Positions 17,545-25,420 of a stretch of 64,000 nt of DNA are shown here, in pieces. Location: positions 62,001 to 126,000 of the forward strand of contig CALGUG010000014.1 of assembly GCA_937902315.1 (NCBI GenBank), given 5' to 3'. Within the stretch, counting starts at the first letter, position 1. Each line of letters starts with the position of its first letter. The stretch is from an uncultured Chloroflexales bacterium. GTDB lineage: Bacteria; Chloroflexota; Chloroflexia; Chloroflexales; Chloroflexaceae. The notes beneath the pieces were generated by a model. The model was not told the origin of the DNA and searched no databases. It was given only the letters and a program-made list of their open reading frames with translations. Made by a program: the position numbers and the translations under genes.

Positions 17545-17655
17545 AATGGTATTAGGTGCTATTTGGCCTTCGGCAGCGCGAAATCTCACACAACCCTTTC
17601 CCGGCTTTTCGTTTTTCTGAGCTAAGAGCATGCACGTCTTTAAACGGATTTGGTA
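17545..17655 (+). repeat. Family B element, copy B4 (left part deleted)
   Basis: TATTTGGCCTTCGGCAGCGCG is joined directly to GAAATCTCACACAACCCTTTCCC, then CGTCTTTAAACGGATTTGGTAT at the right end. The left arm of the central hairpin is missing. The rest of the roughly 590-bp gap shows no gene. Confidence 0.65.
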
Positions 17656-17720
17656 TAAAGTAGCTAGCTTTTAGCGCGAACGCTTGATAATCCTTTGGCT
17701 ACAATGATGCTTCTTTGTTG

Positions 17721-17760
17721 TTGTATGGGGTATCGTGCAATATCACGATACCCCATACAA
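17721..17760 (-). terminator. Long perfect hairpin at the end of the MoaD/BNR operon
   Basis: TTGTATGGGGTATCGTG (17721-17737) pairs over all 17 bases with CACGATACCCCATACAA (17744-17760), with a 6-nt loop. It lies 58 bases after the MoaD-like stop. No clear U-tract follows on the minus strand, so it may also protect the 3' end of the message. Confidence 0.65.
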
Positions 17761-17817
17761 GTTTGTTATGACCTTGTGTTAGCCGTTAGTTGCTGTTTGG
17801 CTGATGGCCCTTCGCTG

Positions 17818-18117
17818 TTAGCCGCCCGCGATCGCGCCTAAAATGATCAGCGGCTCTTTGCCTGCTTGGACGGCGGCCGGCAATTTGAGGCTGGGATCGT
17901 CGTTTGAAATATCTTCCTCACAGGCGAAGAAGCGCACTAATTCACGGCGTTTTTTGTCGTGATGGTTACGAATGTTGCCGCGCAAGACCGGATAGCGCTC
18001 TTCGAGCGCGTCGAGAACGCGTTCCAAACTGACGGGTGCAGCTACCTCGACTTCTACTTCGCGGCCAGTTTGGGCTAGGTTGCGCAAATGAAAGGGTAGC
18101 TCGATACGAATCTTCAT
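17818..18117 (-). CDS. MoaD/ThiS-family small ubiquitin-like protein
   Basis: The product has 99 residues ending in the diagnostic Gly-Gly (LGAIAGG). The beta-grasp outline MKIRIELPFHLRNLAQ, then VSLERVLDALEERYP, and DKKRRELVRFFACEEDI matches sulfur-carrier proteins. The ATG (18117) overlaps the stop of the upstream gene as ATGA, which decides the start and suggests translational coupling. The frame extends 20 codons upstream within the other gene. No molybdopterin or thiamine genes are nearby, so its partner is probably the BNR protein. Confidence 0.8.
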   Translation of the reverse strand: MKIRIELPFHLRNLAQTGREVEVEVAAPVSLERVLDALEERYPVLRGNIRNHHDKKRRELVRFFACEEDISNDDPSLKLPAAVQAGKEPLIILGAIAGG

Positions 18118-19229
18118 GGCAGTGTTTGCACCTCTACTGAGAGCACGCTCGGAAGGTTTTCGGCGATCGCTTGCCAAGTATCGCCGCCATCAGGAGAGAC
18201 AAAGACGTGACCACCAGTGGTACCGAAGTAGATACCACACGATTCGAGCTGATCGACGGCCATGGCATCGCGCAACACATTGACATAACAGTTCTCTTGA
18301 GGCAGACCGTTGCCGAGCGCTTCCCAGTGTTGGCCGCCGTTACGGCTGCGATAGACACGCAGTTTACCTTCGGGCGGATAGTGCAGTGCATCGCTGGTGA
18401 TAGGAACCACATAGATGGTGTCGGGTTCGTGGGCATGAACGGCGATCGGGAAACCGAAGTCGGTGGGGAGGTTGTTGCTGATCTCGTACCAGAGATCGCC
18501 AGCGTTATCGGTGCGCATCACATCCCAGTGCTTTTGCATAAAGAGCACATCGGGGCGCGAGGGGTGCAGCGCCATATTGTGAACGCAGTGACCGCCTTCT
18601 GCATCGGGATCGGGCAGATAATCAGAATGCAAACCTTTCGTGATTGTCTTCCAGGTTCGACCTCCATCGTCGGTACGGAAGGCGCCTACCGATGAGATAG
18701 CAACGAAGAGCCGATCGGGGTTGCGTGGGTCTTGCAAGATCGTATGCAGACAAAGACCTCCAGCACCCGGAGCCCATTCTTGGCCTGTGCCGAAGTTGCG
18801 CAAGGCAGCTAGCTCCTTCCAGCTTTTTCCTCCATCGCGGCTGACAAAGATCGCAGCGTCTTCGACGCCTGCATAGACCGTCTCGGGATCGTGAATGGAA
18901 GGCTCGAAGTGCCAGACGCGCACAAACTTCCAAGGCTTCGAGGAGCCATCGTAATATTTATGCTCTTTTGGGCCTTCATCATAGAGGAATTCGTTGCTGA
19001 CAGCTTCCCATGTCTCTCCGCCATCGTCTGATCGTTGAACGACTTGGCCGAACCAACCTCCCGATTGAGAGGCATAGATTCTGTTTGGGTTGAGAGGTGA
19101 TCCTTTCATATGGTAGATCTCCCAACCGCCGAAGAGTGGACCTTGGATATCCCACCGTTTCCGCTCTTCGTCTGAGTGAAAGATAAAAGCGCCTTTGCGG
19201 GTACCAACCAATACTCGTACACTGGGCAT
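18114..19229 (-). CDS. BNR/Asp-box beta-propeller protein (exo-sialidase/VPS10-like fold)
   Basis: The product has 371 residues. Asp-box repeats S-x-D-x-G-x-x-W occur at least five times: SDDGGETWEA, SRDGGKSWKE, TDDGGRTWKT, SRNGGQHWEA and SPDGGDTWQA. They alternate with strand segments such as NPNRIYASQ and DPETVYAGVED. This makes a six- or seven-bladed propeller of the sialidase-like superfamily, but catalytic Arg residues of true sialidases are not evident. No signal peptide, so cytoplasmic. It is translationally coupled to the MoaD-like gene. The function of this pair is unknown to me. Confidence 0.8.
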   Translation of the reverse strand: MPSVRVLVGTRKGAFIFHSDEERKRWDIQGPLFGGWEIYHMKGSPLNPNRIYASQSGGWFGQVVQRSDDGGETWEAVSNEFLYDEGPKEHKYYDGSSKPWKFVRVWHFEPSIHDPETVYAGVEDAAIFVSRDGGKSWKELAALRNFGTGQEWAPGAGGLCLHTILQDPRNPDRLFVAISSVGAFRTDDGGRTWKTITKGLHSDYLPDPDAEGGHCVHNMALHPSRPDVLFMQKHWDVMRTDNAGDLWYEISNNLPTDFGFPIAVHAHEPDTIYVVPITSDALHYPPEGKLRVYRSRNGGQHWEALGNGLPQENCYVNVLRDAMAVDQLESCGIYFGTTGGHVFVSPDGGDTWQAIAENLPSVLSVEVQTLP

Positions 19230-19479
19230 GGTTCCTACCTTTCTGTTTTCTGCTCAGAAAGAATCTCTTGAGTATCTACCTACATGGGAAGGTAGTAGAA
19301 CAAATGTGCTTAGATTATAGCATAATTTGCCGAGTTGTGAAGCCCTCTTTAGACGGAGAGTTGTAAATGTAAGAGAACATTTTGCTAGTATCAAAGCGGA
19401 CAATGTTGGTGTTTGAAAACGGATTATTACGAGCGCAATGTGCACCTTGATTGCAAGGAAGGCAGCGCAATGCAAAGAT

Positions 19480-19566
19480 ATTTTGCTGGATGGCGACTTG
19501 ATAGCCGTAGGCGGACGCGGTTAGGACCGAATGAAGGCTAGTGATTCTACCGCTAGAGTGAGATTG
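19480..19566 (-). repeat. Family A element, copy A5 (partial)
   Basis: The reversed core TTGATAGCCGTAGGCGGACG (19498-19519) is followed by GTTAGGACCGAATGAAGGC and CTACCGCTAGAG. The ends are lost. The surrounding gap (19230-19768) shows no gene; it holds this repeat and the hairpin at 19635. Confidence 0.65.
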
Positions 19567-19634
19567 TGAGCGGTGTAGGGTGTTATCTGATCGAAGGAAT
19601 TATGGAGAAGCTGAGATTATAGCAGTGCAAGTGT

Positions 19635-19668
19635 TATGAGATGTGGTACAGCAGCACCACATCTCATA
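19635..19668 (-). terminator. Hairpin downstream of the YCII gene
   Basis: TATGAGATGTGGT (19635-19647) pairs with ACCACATCTCATA (19656-19668). It lies about 100 bases past the YCII stop and lacks a clear U-tract. Confidence 0.5.
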
Positions 19669-19768
19669 TAACAACCTGCTTAATACTTCTTGAGGGAGCG
19701 ATCTAGCTCTTGAAGGTAGGTTTTATTGATTAAGGAGAGTACGCGGACTTTCTAAACGGAGCGGATGC

Positions 19769-20107
19769 TTATTCGGGACCGTAGAGCTGAACGATCTCGC
19801 TAACACCGTCACCGATGATATCGCGGAAGCGTTTGCTCCACTCGATGGCCTCTTCTTCGCTGGCGGTCTTTAAGATCGCAAAGCCTGCGGTCAGCTCTTT
19901 GACCTCGACAAATGGGCCGTCGGTAACTTCGAAACGTCCATTTTCGCGCTGGAGGCGTTTGCCTTGGGACGCGAGCGCACCAGTGGTGACCAATACGCCT
20001 GCTTTTTGGGCTTCTTGAACGAAGTTGTTGATCGCTTCGTGCAGTTCGGGGCTGGGTGGAGTGCCGTCGTCGGGCTGAAAGATCGGGCTATAGACCAGAA
20101 ATTGCAT
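19769..20107 (-). CDS. YCII-related (DGPF) protein, partner of the ECF42 sigma factor
   Basis: The product has 112 residues. It has the DGPF-domain pattern: MQFLVYSPIF, a helix with EAQKAGVLVTTGALA, the hallmark VTDGPFVEVKELTAGFAILKT, and a C-terminal helix-strand EIVQLYGPE. Genes of this family are regularly encoded beside ECF42-type sigma factors and form most of their regulons. Here the sigma gene is 200 bases upstream on the same strand. The biochemical function is unknown. The AGGAGAACGGCA upstream supports the ATG. Confidence 0.85.
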   Translation of the reverse strand: MQFLVYSPIFQPDDGTPPSPELHEAINNFVQEAQKAGVLVTTGALASQGKRLQRENGRFEVTDGPFVEVKELTAGFAILKTASEEEAIEWSKRFRDIIGDGVSEIVQLYGPE

Positions 20108-20307
20108 TGCCGTTCTCCTGTGTTATCGGCGAGCGCGCCGCTCGCCATACGATTGCCACTGTTTAGCCCTTGAGCTTCGAGCTATCCACTTCACGAGCTG
20201 GATGATTCGTAGATGAATGAGCTTCGATCTTGGGCCTTCACAAGATTGTCGTTTCGGGCTGGGCGAAATCGACAGATCGGAGCTAGATTTTTGTAACAGT
20301 TTTTGCT

Positions 20308-21552
20308 CTAGCCTAAAGTGAGCAGCCGTTTTTGCAGAAAGCGCCGTTCTGGCTCTTGATTGGTAAGAGCGAGCGCTTGCTGGTAGGCTTGGCGGGCTTG
20401 ATCGCGTTGTTCGAGACGCCGGCAGAGGTCGGCGCGAGTGGCATAGAGCAGATGATAGTTGTTTAGTTGACCGCTTTCGATCAATTGGTCGACAAGTACA
20501 AGCCCATGCTCGGGGCCGTCGCGCATAGCGATGGCGATAGCGCGGTTGAGTTCGATGACGGGCGAGGGACGCAGGCGCAACAGCAGCTCGTAGAGGGCGA
20601 CGATCTGTGGCCAGTCGGTTGTTGCGACGCTTGTGGCCTCGCAATGCAGGGCTGCGATCGCCGCTTGAATGCAGTAGGGGCCGATGCCCTCTTTTTGCCA
20701 AGCCTCTTGGGCGTGTTGTGTGCCTGTTGCAATCAGATCTCGCTTCCAGAGCGATCGATCTTGTTCTTCGAGCGGAATAAGGTCGCCATTTTGATCGCTA
20801 CGAGCGGGGCGACGTGCTTCGTGCAGAAGCATCAGAGCCAATAAGCCTTGCACTTCGGCTTCGGGCAGCAGTTGATAGAGCAGGGTCGCCAGACGAATCG
20901 CTTCGTTTGAGAGATCGGGACGGGTGAGCGACTCGCCGGAAGAACTGCTGTAGCCTTCGTTGAAAACGAGGTAGATGACTTGCAAAACAGTATCGAGACG
21001 TTCGGGCAATTCGGCCCGACTGGGCACTTGGTAGGGAAGCTTAGCGTCGCGGATCTTGGCTTTGGCGCGCACAATACGCTGCGCTAAGGTTGTGGGCTGA
21101 AGCAGAAAGGCATGTGCGATCGCCTCGGTGGTCAGGCCGCAGACTTCACGTAAGGTCAGCGCGACGCGCGCTTCGGGCGCGAGCAGAGGATGGCAACAGG
21201 TGAAGATCAGACGTAGACGATCGTCTTGTACTTGATCTTCGTCGTCGATCTCAAACTCTTCGGGCGTGTTGAGATCGATCTGGTGGGCGATTTCGGCCAA
21301 TGAGGCGTCGAAGCGAGCGCGTCGGCGCAAAGAGTCGATGGCTTTGAAGCGCCCTGTTGAAACTAACCAGGCGCGCGGGTTAGCAGGAATGCCGTCGCGC
21401 GGCCATTGTTCGAGCGCAGCCCGAAATGCGTCGTGGAGCGCTTCTTCTGCGCGGTCGAAATCGCCCAGCAGACGAATAAGAGTCGCCAAAACACGCCGTG
21501 ATTCTTCGGCATAGACCTGTTCGATCTGTAGTGTTAGCTCACTTTCTAGCAT
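20308..21552 (-). CDS. ECF42-type RNA polymerase sigma factor with TPR-like C-terminus
   Basis: The product has 414 residues. The sigma-70 region 2 is seen at residues 16-70 (RVLATLIRLLGDFDRAEEALHDAF, NPRAWLVSTGRFKAIDSLRR) and region 4 at about 130-185 (LTLREVCGLTTEAIAHAFLL, LAQRIVRAKAKIRDA). The remaining 230 residues form the long helical C-terminal extension with TPR-like repeats (EGYSSSSGE, ALYELLLRLRPSPVIELNRAIA, LYATRADLCRRLEQRDQARQAYQQAL) that marks this group and replaces an anti-sigma factor. It probably directs transcription of the adjacent YCII gene. Confidence 0.9.
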   Translation of the reverse strand: MLESELTLQIEQVYAEESRRVLATLIRLLGDFDRAEEALHDAFRAALEQWPRDGIPANPRAWLVSTGRFKAIDSLRRRARFDASLAEIAHQIDLNTPEEFEIDDEDQVQDDRLRLIFTCCHPLLAPEARVALTLREVCGLTTEAIAHAFLLQPTTLAQRIVRAKAKIRDAKLPYQVPSRAELPERLDTVLQVIYLVFNEGYSSSSGESLTRPDLSNEAIRLATLLYQLLPEAEVQGLLALMLLHEARRPARSDQNGDLIPLEEQDRSLWKRDLIATGTQHAQEAWQKEGIGPYCIQAAIAALHCEATSVATTDWPQIVALYELLLRLRPSPVIELNRAIAIAMRDGPEHGLVLVDQLIESGQLNNYHLLYATRADLCRRLEQRDQARQAYQQALALTNQEPERRFLQKRLLTLG

Positions 21553-21563
21553 TGTTGCGCTTT

Positions 21564-21833
21564 CTAGCTTGCAAAACGTTGAGCGCTACGTGCGCGAGCC
21601 TTGGCTGCCTCTTCCTCGCGGTTCTTTTTGGGTGCATCGGTCGTTAAGGATTCAAGCAGAGTCTGGGTCGCCGCTGCGATCGCATCGACTGCGGCATCGA
21701 AAGCAGCTTGATTGGCACGCGATGGCTTTTGAAAACCGCTCACTTTGCGCACGTATTGCAAGGCAGCGGCTCGGATCTCGTCTTGGTTAACCGGCGGATC
21801 GAAGTTGAAGAGCGGTTTGATATTGCGGCACAT
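21564..21833 (-). CDS. DUF2277 family protein
   Basis: The product has 89 residues. The start MCRNIKPLFNFDPPVNQDEIRAAALQYVRKVSGFQKPS (read in parts) is the conserved core of DUF2277, a small cytoplasmic family of unknown function. The C-terminus is Lys/Arg/Glu-rich. It ends 11 bases before the sigma gene begins, so the two are probably co-transcribed. A GGAGGAAC site precedes the ATG. Confidence 0.85.
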   Translation of the reverse strand: MCRNIKPLFNFDPPVNQDEIRAAALQYVRKVSGFQKPSRANQAAFDAAVDAIAAATQTLLESLTTDAPKKNREEEAAKARARSAQRFAS

Positions 21834-21919
21834 AGCTCGTTCCTCCTTTGTCTGCCCATTGTATGTGTTTGTATCGCTTTTGGGGAGTCTAACAGCCTAG
21901 AATATCACTATTTACTTAT

Positions 21920-21948
21920 TTGACAAACGATACGAACTTCTATAGACT
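21920..21948 (+). promoter_or_regulatory. Promoter of the DoxX-like gene
   Basis: TTGACA (21920-21925) and TAGACT (21943-21948) are 17 bp apart and 70 bases before the start codon at 22019, in the divergent gap with DUF2277. Confidence 0.55.
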
Positions 21949-22018
21949 TACCGTGATCCCGTTATCTCATTCATAAGCGTGATATTTCGCTTTGTTGTAG
22001 CTTGTGTGAGGACATGCT

Positions 22019-22378
22019 ATGAACATCGCACTCTGGATATGCCAAGTTGTGCTTGCAGGTATGTTTGGTTTTGCTGGTTTTATGAAAGCGTTTCAGTATG
22101 AGCAGGCCAAAGCGAAACTTCCTTGGGTGAAAGACTTTAGCAAAGGCTTTGTGACCTTTGTTGGTATGAGCGAATTACTGGGCGCGCTTGGGCTGATCTT
22201 GCCGAGCCTAATAGGTATTTTGGTTTGGCTGACGCCTTTGGCAGCTTTTTGTCTGGCAATCGTTATGCTGTTGGCGATTCTGTTGCATATGAAGCGTGAA
22301 GAGATGCAAGTGATCGGTCTGAACGCTGTTCTGCTGCTCTTGAGCGCCTTTGTCGCCTACGGCCGTTTTATGCTGTAG
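22019..22378 (+). CDS. DoxX-like membrane protein
   Basis: The product has 119 residues with four hydrophobic segments: IALWICQVVLAGMFGFAGFMK, VTFVGMSELLGALGLILP, LVWLTPLAAFCLAIVMLLAIL and NAVLLLLSAFVAYGRFML. GFMKAF and GMSELLGALGL are typical of the DoxX-like/DUF6640 group. It is an inner-membrane protein of uncertain function, in some relatives linked to oxidoreductases. GAGGAC is near the ATG. Confidence 0.8.
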   Translation: MNIALWICQVVLAGMFGFAGFMKAFQYEQAKAKLPWVKDFSKGFVTFVGMSELLGALGLILPSLIGILVWLTPLAAFCLAIVMLLAILLHMKREEMQVIGLNAVLLLLSAFVAYGRFML

Positions 22379-22384
22379 TAGCGA

Positions 22385-22497
22385 ATTCGATTAGCTTGTC
22401 TCTTTTTGGCCTACGGCAGAGTGGAACTTACTTATTGTTCCTTCCTAGTATTTTGTTTCTCCCAGCTTGCAAAGACTATACGTCTTTAAGCGGATTT
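22385..22497 (+). repeat. Family B element, copy B5 (no hairpin)
   Basis: TTTTTGGCCTACGGCAGAGTGGAACTT is followed by a pyrimidine-rich stretch and CGTCTTTAAGCGGATTTTGC. The inner palindrome is deleted and the left end is diverged. Confidence 0.6.
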
Positions 22498-22528
22498 TGC
22501 ACTACCCAATTCTAGGTTTGCTTAGCTT

Positions 22529-22649
22529 ATACCAAATTCGCTTGATTACGTTCTATTTGGCCTACAGCAGAGTGGAACTTGTCTCTTTTCTTTCCTCGGT
22601 TTTGTTTTCTTACTCTCCAAGTGGGCAAGTCTTTAAATGAATTTGGTAT
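22529..22649 (+). repeat. Family B element, copy B6 (121 bp, hairpin deleted)
   Basis: Both ends are intact: ATACCAAATTCGCTTGATTA at left and GAATTTGGTAT at right, with TATTTGGCCTACAGCAGAGT inside. The central hairpin is missing, which shows that the ends and the hallmark can exist without it. It lies 31 bases after B5. Confidence 0.75.
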
Positions 22650-22669
22650 CATACTTACTGATGTGGAAA

Positions 22670-22698
22670 CAAGGTATGGCATAAGCTGCCATACCTTG
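22670..22698 (-). terminator. Hairpin after the MFS gene
   Basis: CAAGGTATGGCA (22670-22681) pairs with TGCCATACCTTG (22687-22698). It lies 130 bases past the stop of the leftward MFS gene. Confidence 0.6.
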
Positions 22699-22827
22699 TG
22701 CTGTTTGTGCCAGTCGATTATATAAGCACCTAAACGATTGGCCGATTTGGATACAACGCTGTTTCTTACTCGGAACGAGCTCTTTATTAAAGCGGAATGT
22801 CTGCTTTGCTTGAGCATGTTTTTAGTT

Positions 22828-24153
22828 TTATGAGGCCAGAGCCGTCTGTGGTGCGTGGTGGTACTCTTTCGAGAGCGTGCGATAGGCGGAGGTGCGCATA
22901 GCGATAAGGGTTGCGATCAGTCCGAGTAAGCCTGCGATGCTAAAGACTAAAGCCATACCGCGCTCAGGGCCGATGCCGTACCAGCTACCGATCAATTCAG
23001 CCCCTAATCCTGTCGTCATAAAGGGGATGAAGAAATAGTCGGTGATGGGTCCGATACAAAAGGCGGTGAGCGGTGCCGCCGATAGCTCGACACTTTGGGC
23101 AAAGCCGAAGACCCGTCCTTGACGATCGAGCGGAACGACCTTTTGCAAGATGGTTTGCTCGGCTGCTTCTGCGATGGGCATCAATGCCATCCAGAAGAAG
23201 ATACCGATCGCTAGGAGCGGGATCGAAGATTGGATCGTAAAGAAGATACAGACCGTCCAAACGATCATGTTGATTTGGAAGAGCAGCCGTAGCGGGTGCT
23301 TGCCCAAACCATAACGGCTGACAATGACGCCTCCGATAATGAATGCCGTGCTCAGAATGCCCCAGAGCAGACCCCATGCCTGTACAGGCATAAGCGAGAG
23401 ACCATAGGCGTCGAGCAGCGCCATAAATACACCACCCAAGAAGTTGTTAAAGGTTTGGAAGAAGATCAAACCGAAGAGGCCAGGAATGAGCGAGATCGTG
23501 CGCAAGGTGCCGCGTAGATCGAGCTTCTGTGTCTCTTTGTGCGTTTCGGGATGTTGGTGGTGCGAAGCGGCTGGTAGAGCAATCGTTAGCATGTGGAGAG
23601 CCAATACTGCCAAGATAATACAAGCAGAGGCTAACATCCAAAACATGCCGAAGAAACCTATGACGACACCGCTGATAATCGATGCGATCAGCATGGCCGA
23701 GCCGTTGATGGTGCCGACGAGACCGTTGGCGCGATCGCGCATACTCTCTTCGATCATGATCGTGACAAGAGTCGAGAGCACGATGCCGCGCAAGTTGCCT
23801 ATGATCGAGCCGAGCAAGATGAGTGTGATGAAAATCCAGAGCACAACACTGGCGATGGTTTTGAAGCTTTCGGGCGAGCTTACAACAAATAAGATGGCGG
23901 CGAGGCCATAGAAGGCGAAGGTGCCGACCAGTGCCATAATGAAGGTTGTTTTTTGTTTGAAGCGATCGACAATCGATCCAAGAAAGAAGCCCGAAACTGC
24001 CACGATCACCACATAGATGCCCGCTAAGATCGAGGTAGCGGTGACCGACTGGGTTTCAAGATAGACCCAAAAGGTTACAGCAAACCAAACAGCCGTTGTA
24101 ATTACATTCGCTATAGCAGCGTTAATCGCTGCGGCAAGAAATGTCTTAGGCAT
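22828..24153 (-). CDS. Major facilitator superfamily transporter
   Basis: The product has 441 residues with about twelve membrane segments. GSIVDRFKQKTTF after segment 2 is the MFS loop motif, and LGKHPLRLLFQINM occupies the equivalent place in the second half. A histidine-rich loop (ASHHQHPETHKE) links the halves. It resembles macrolide-efflux-like/enterobactin-exporter-type MFS proteins (DHA3), but the substrate is unknown. It is monocistronic. Confidence 0.8.
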   Translation of the reverse strand: MPKTFLAAAINAAIANVITTAVWFAVTFWVYLETQSVTATSILAGIYVVIVAVSGFFLGSIVDRFKQKTTFIMALVGTFAFYGLAAILFVVSSPESFKTIASVVLWIFITLILLGSIIGNLRGIVLSTLVTIMIEESMRDRANGLVGTINGSAMLIASIISGVVIGFFGMFWMLASACIILAVLALHMLTIALPAASHHQHPETHKETQKLDLRGTLRTISLIPGLFGLIFFQTFNNFLGGVFMALLDAYGLSLMPVQAWGLLWGILSTAFIIGGVIVSRYGLGKHPLRLLFQINMIVWTVCIFFTIQSSIPLLAIGIFFWMALMPIAEAAEQTILQKVVPLDRQGRVFGFAQSVELSAAPLTAFCIGPITDYFFIPFMTTGLGAELIGSWYGIGPERGMALVFSIAGLLGLIATLIAMRTSAYRTLSKEYHHAPQTALAS

Positions 24154-24682
24154 AGAGTTTCTGTCCTTTTTCTATTGCTATCCCTTAGATTTTTGGACGC
24201 CGGGTATGCTGTGAAGTAGCTCGATTAGTAACAGCCCGTTCATTCTAGAACGTTTGTTTGATTTATGGATCGTCCAAAAGAACCAGTTTCTACCTGTCTA
24301 TTTGGGTATTAAAAAGAAGTGAAATCATTAGCCTTGGAAGCTCGTATTTGAAAGATGTAGGGCTTAGCGGAAGGCGCGCTTGGAAGTGGAAACGCTGCTG
24401 AGAGAAGAAGGATTGTTAGTAGCTGTTTGCGCTCGTTTGTATTTGTATGAGGAATTGCAATAGCGGGGTGTGACAAAGCCTCTTTGCTCATAAGACGAGT
24501 TGTTGTTTAAAGAGGTTTCAGTAGGAGGCGAGAAGAAGGAGACAGGGCAAAGTGGATGCAAGAGCTATCAGGGAACATGAATGGCTTATTCGCGGGGCTT
24601 TGGAGTAGAGTTTGAGGTCTTAGCGCGTTGGTAGGCACGTTGAGACATGGATAAGCACTAGCATCAAAGGTATAGCGTACAT
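24154..24682. other. Gene-free stretch upstream of the MFS gene
   Basis: I see no convincing gene in these roughly 530 bases. An inverted repeat CGTTC-6-GAACG (24237-24252), about 85 bases upstream of the MFS start, could be an operator. The rest is purine-rich on the plus strand without start signals. It is not similar to repeat families A or B. Confidence 0.4.
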
Positions 24683-24720
24683 GCTACGAGATGTTGACGT
24701 CATATTCAACATCTCGTAGC
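24683..24720 (-). terminator. Long perfect hairpin after the AHSA1 gene
   Basis: GCTACGAGATGTTGA (24683-24697) pairs over 15 bases with TCAACATCTCGTAGC (24706-24720), with an 8-nt loop. It begins 17 bases past the AHSA1 stop. There is no U-tract. Confidence 0.65.
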
Positions 24721-24737
24721 TGTTGTATGCTGCAATA

Positions 24738-25217
24738 TTAGGCTTGAGATAGTTCGGCGGAGTAACGATCGGTGATAAGGGGAAGAACTTTGCCGTGTTC
24801 GAGGTAGCTTTTGAGGCCAGCGAGCACCAAGGTAAAGCCTTCGCTAGAGCCCAGCGCTTGTTGAAGACGCTGATTGTTGAGATCAACGCCTGTTTCGCTG
24901 ATGCTGACATAGGTTGAGCCATCGGGGCGCTCGGTGAAGCGCCATTCGAGCTTGCTTATGCCCTTTGGGCTGGGCCAAGCTACAACGAGGCGGCGGTTTG
25001 GCTCGAAGACGATGACCTCTACCGTTACCGCAAGTTTGAAGGTGTTCCAACGCCATTGAACGCGGGCGTTGGGAGCGAGCTTTCCGCTTCCGGAGCTGAA
25101 CCAGAAACGGCTGGTGTGAGCAGGATCTACCAAGGCGTTGAAGACTTCGTGAACCGGTCTGCGGATCAGCATGCCACAGGTGATTTGGGGCGCGTTGGTG
25201 TGGTGCTTCTCGCTCAT
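24738..25217 (-). CDS. SRPBCC/AHSA1-family protein
   Basis: The product has 159 residues. The Bet v1-like hydrophobic-pocket fold is indicated by RRPVHEVFNALVDPAHTSRFWFSSGSGKL, VQWRWNTFKLAVTVEVIVFEPNRRLVVAWPSP and the last long helix GFTLVLAGLKSYLEHG. This is the layout of Activator-of-Hsp90-ATPase-1-like bacterial proteins that bind small hydrophobic ligands. The role is unknown. It has GGAGGCCC before the ATG. Confidence 0.85.
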   Translation of the reverse strand: MSEKHHTNAPQITCGMLIRRPVHEVFNALVDPAHTSRFWFSSGSGKLAPNARVQWRWNTFKLAVTVEVIVFEPNRRLVVAWPSPKGISKLEWRFTERPDGSTYVSISETGVDLNNQRLQQALGSSEGFTLVLAGLKSYLEHGKVLPLITDRYSAELSQA

Positions 25218-25335
25218 AGGGCCTCCTTGGAACGAAACAATACTCCCCTAGTGACAATGCGGCGATTGAAATGCAAAGAACTAAGAATGAGTATAGTACG
25301 AGTCGACGGCATGTACAATCATTTTGAGGTGTAGA

Positions 25336-25364
25336 TTGACATTTTGTTATGCTGATGCTATAAG
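25336..25364 (+). promoter_or_regulatory. Promoter of the Gfo/Idh/MocA gene
   Basis: TTGACA (25336-25341) and TATAAG (25359-25364) are 17 bp apart and lie 57 bases before the start codon at 25421. Confidence 0.7.
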
Positions 25365-25420
25365 AGCCGCACCGACGAAACATTCCCAAATGCTATTTGT
25401 AGGTTCAGAGAGGAACATGT

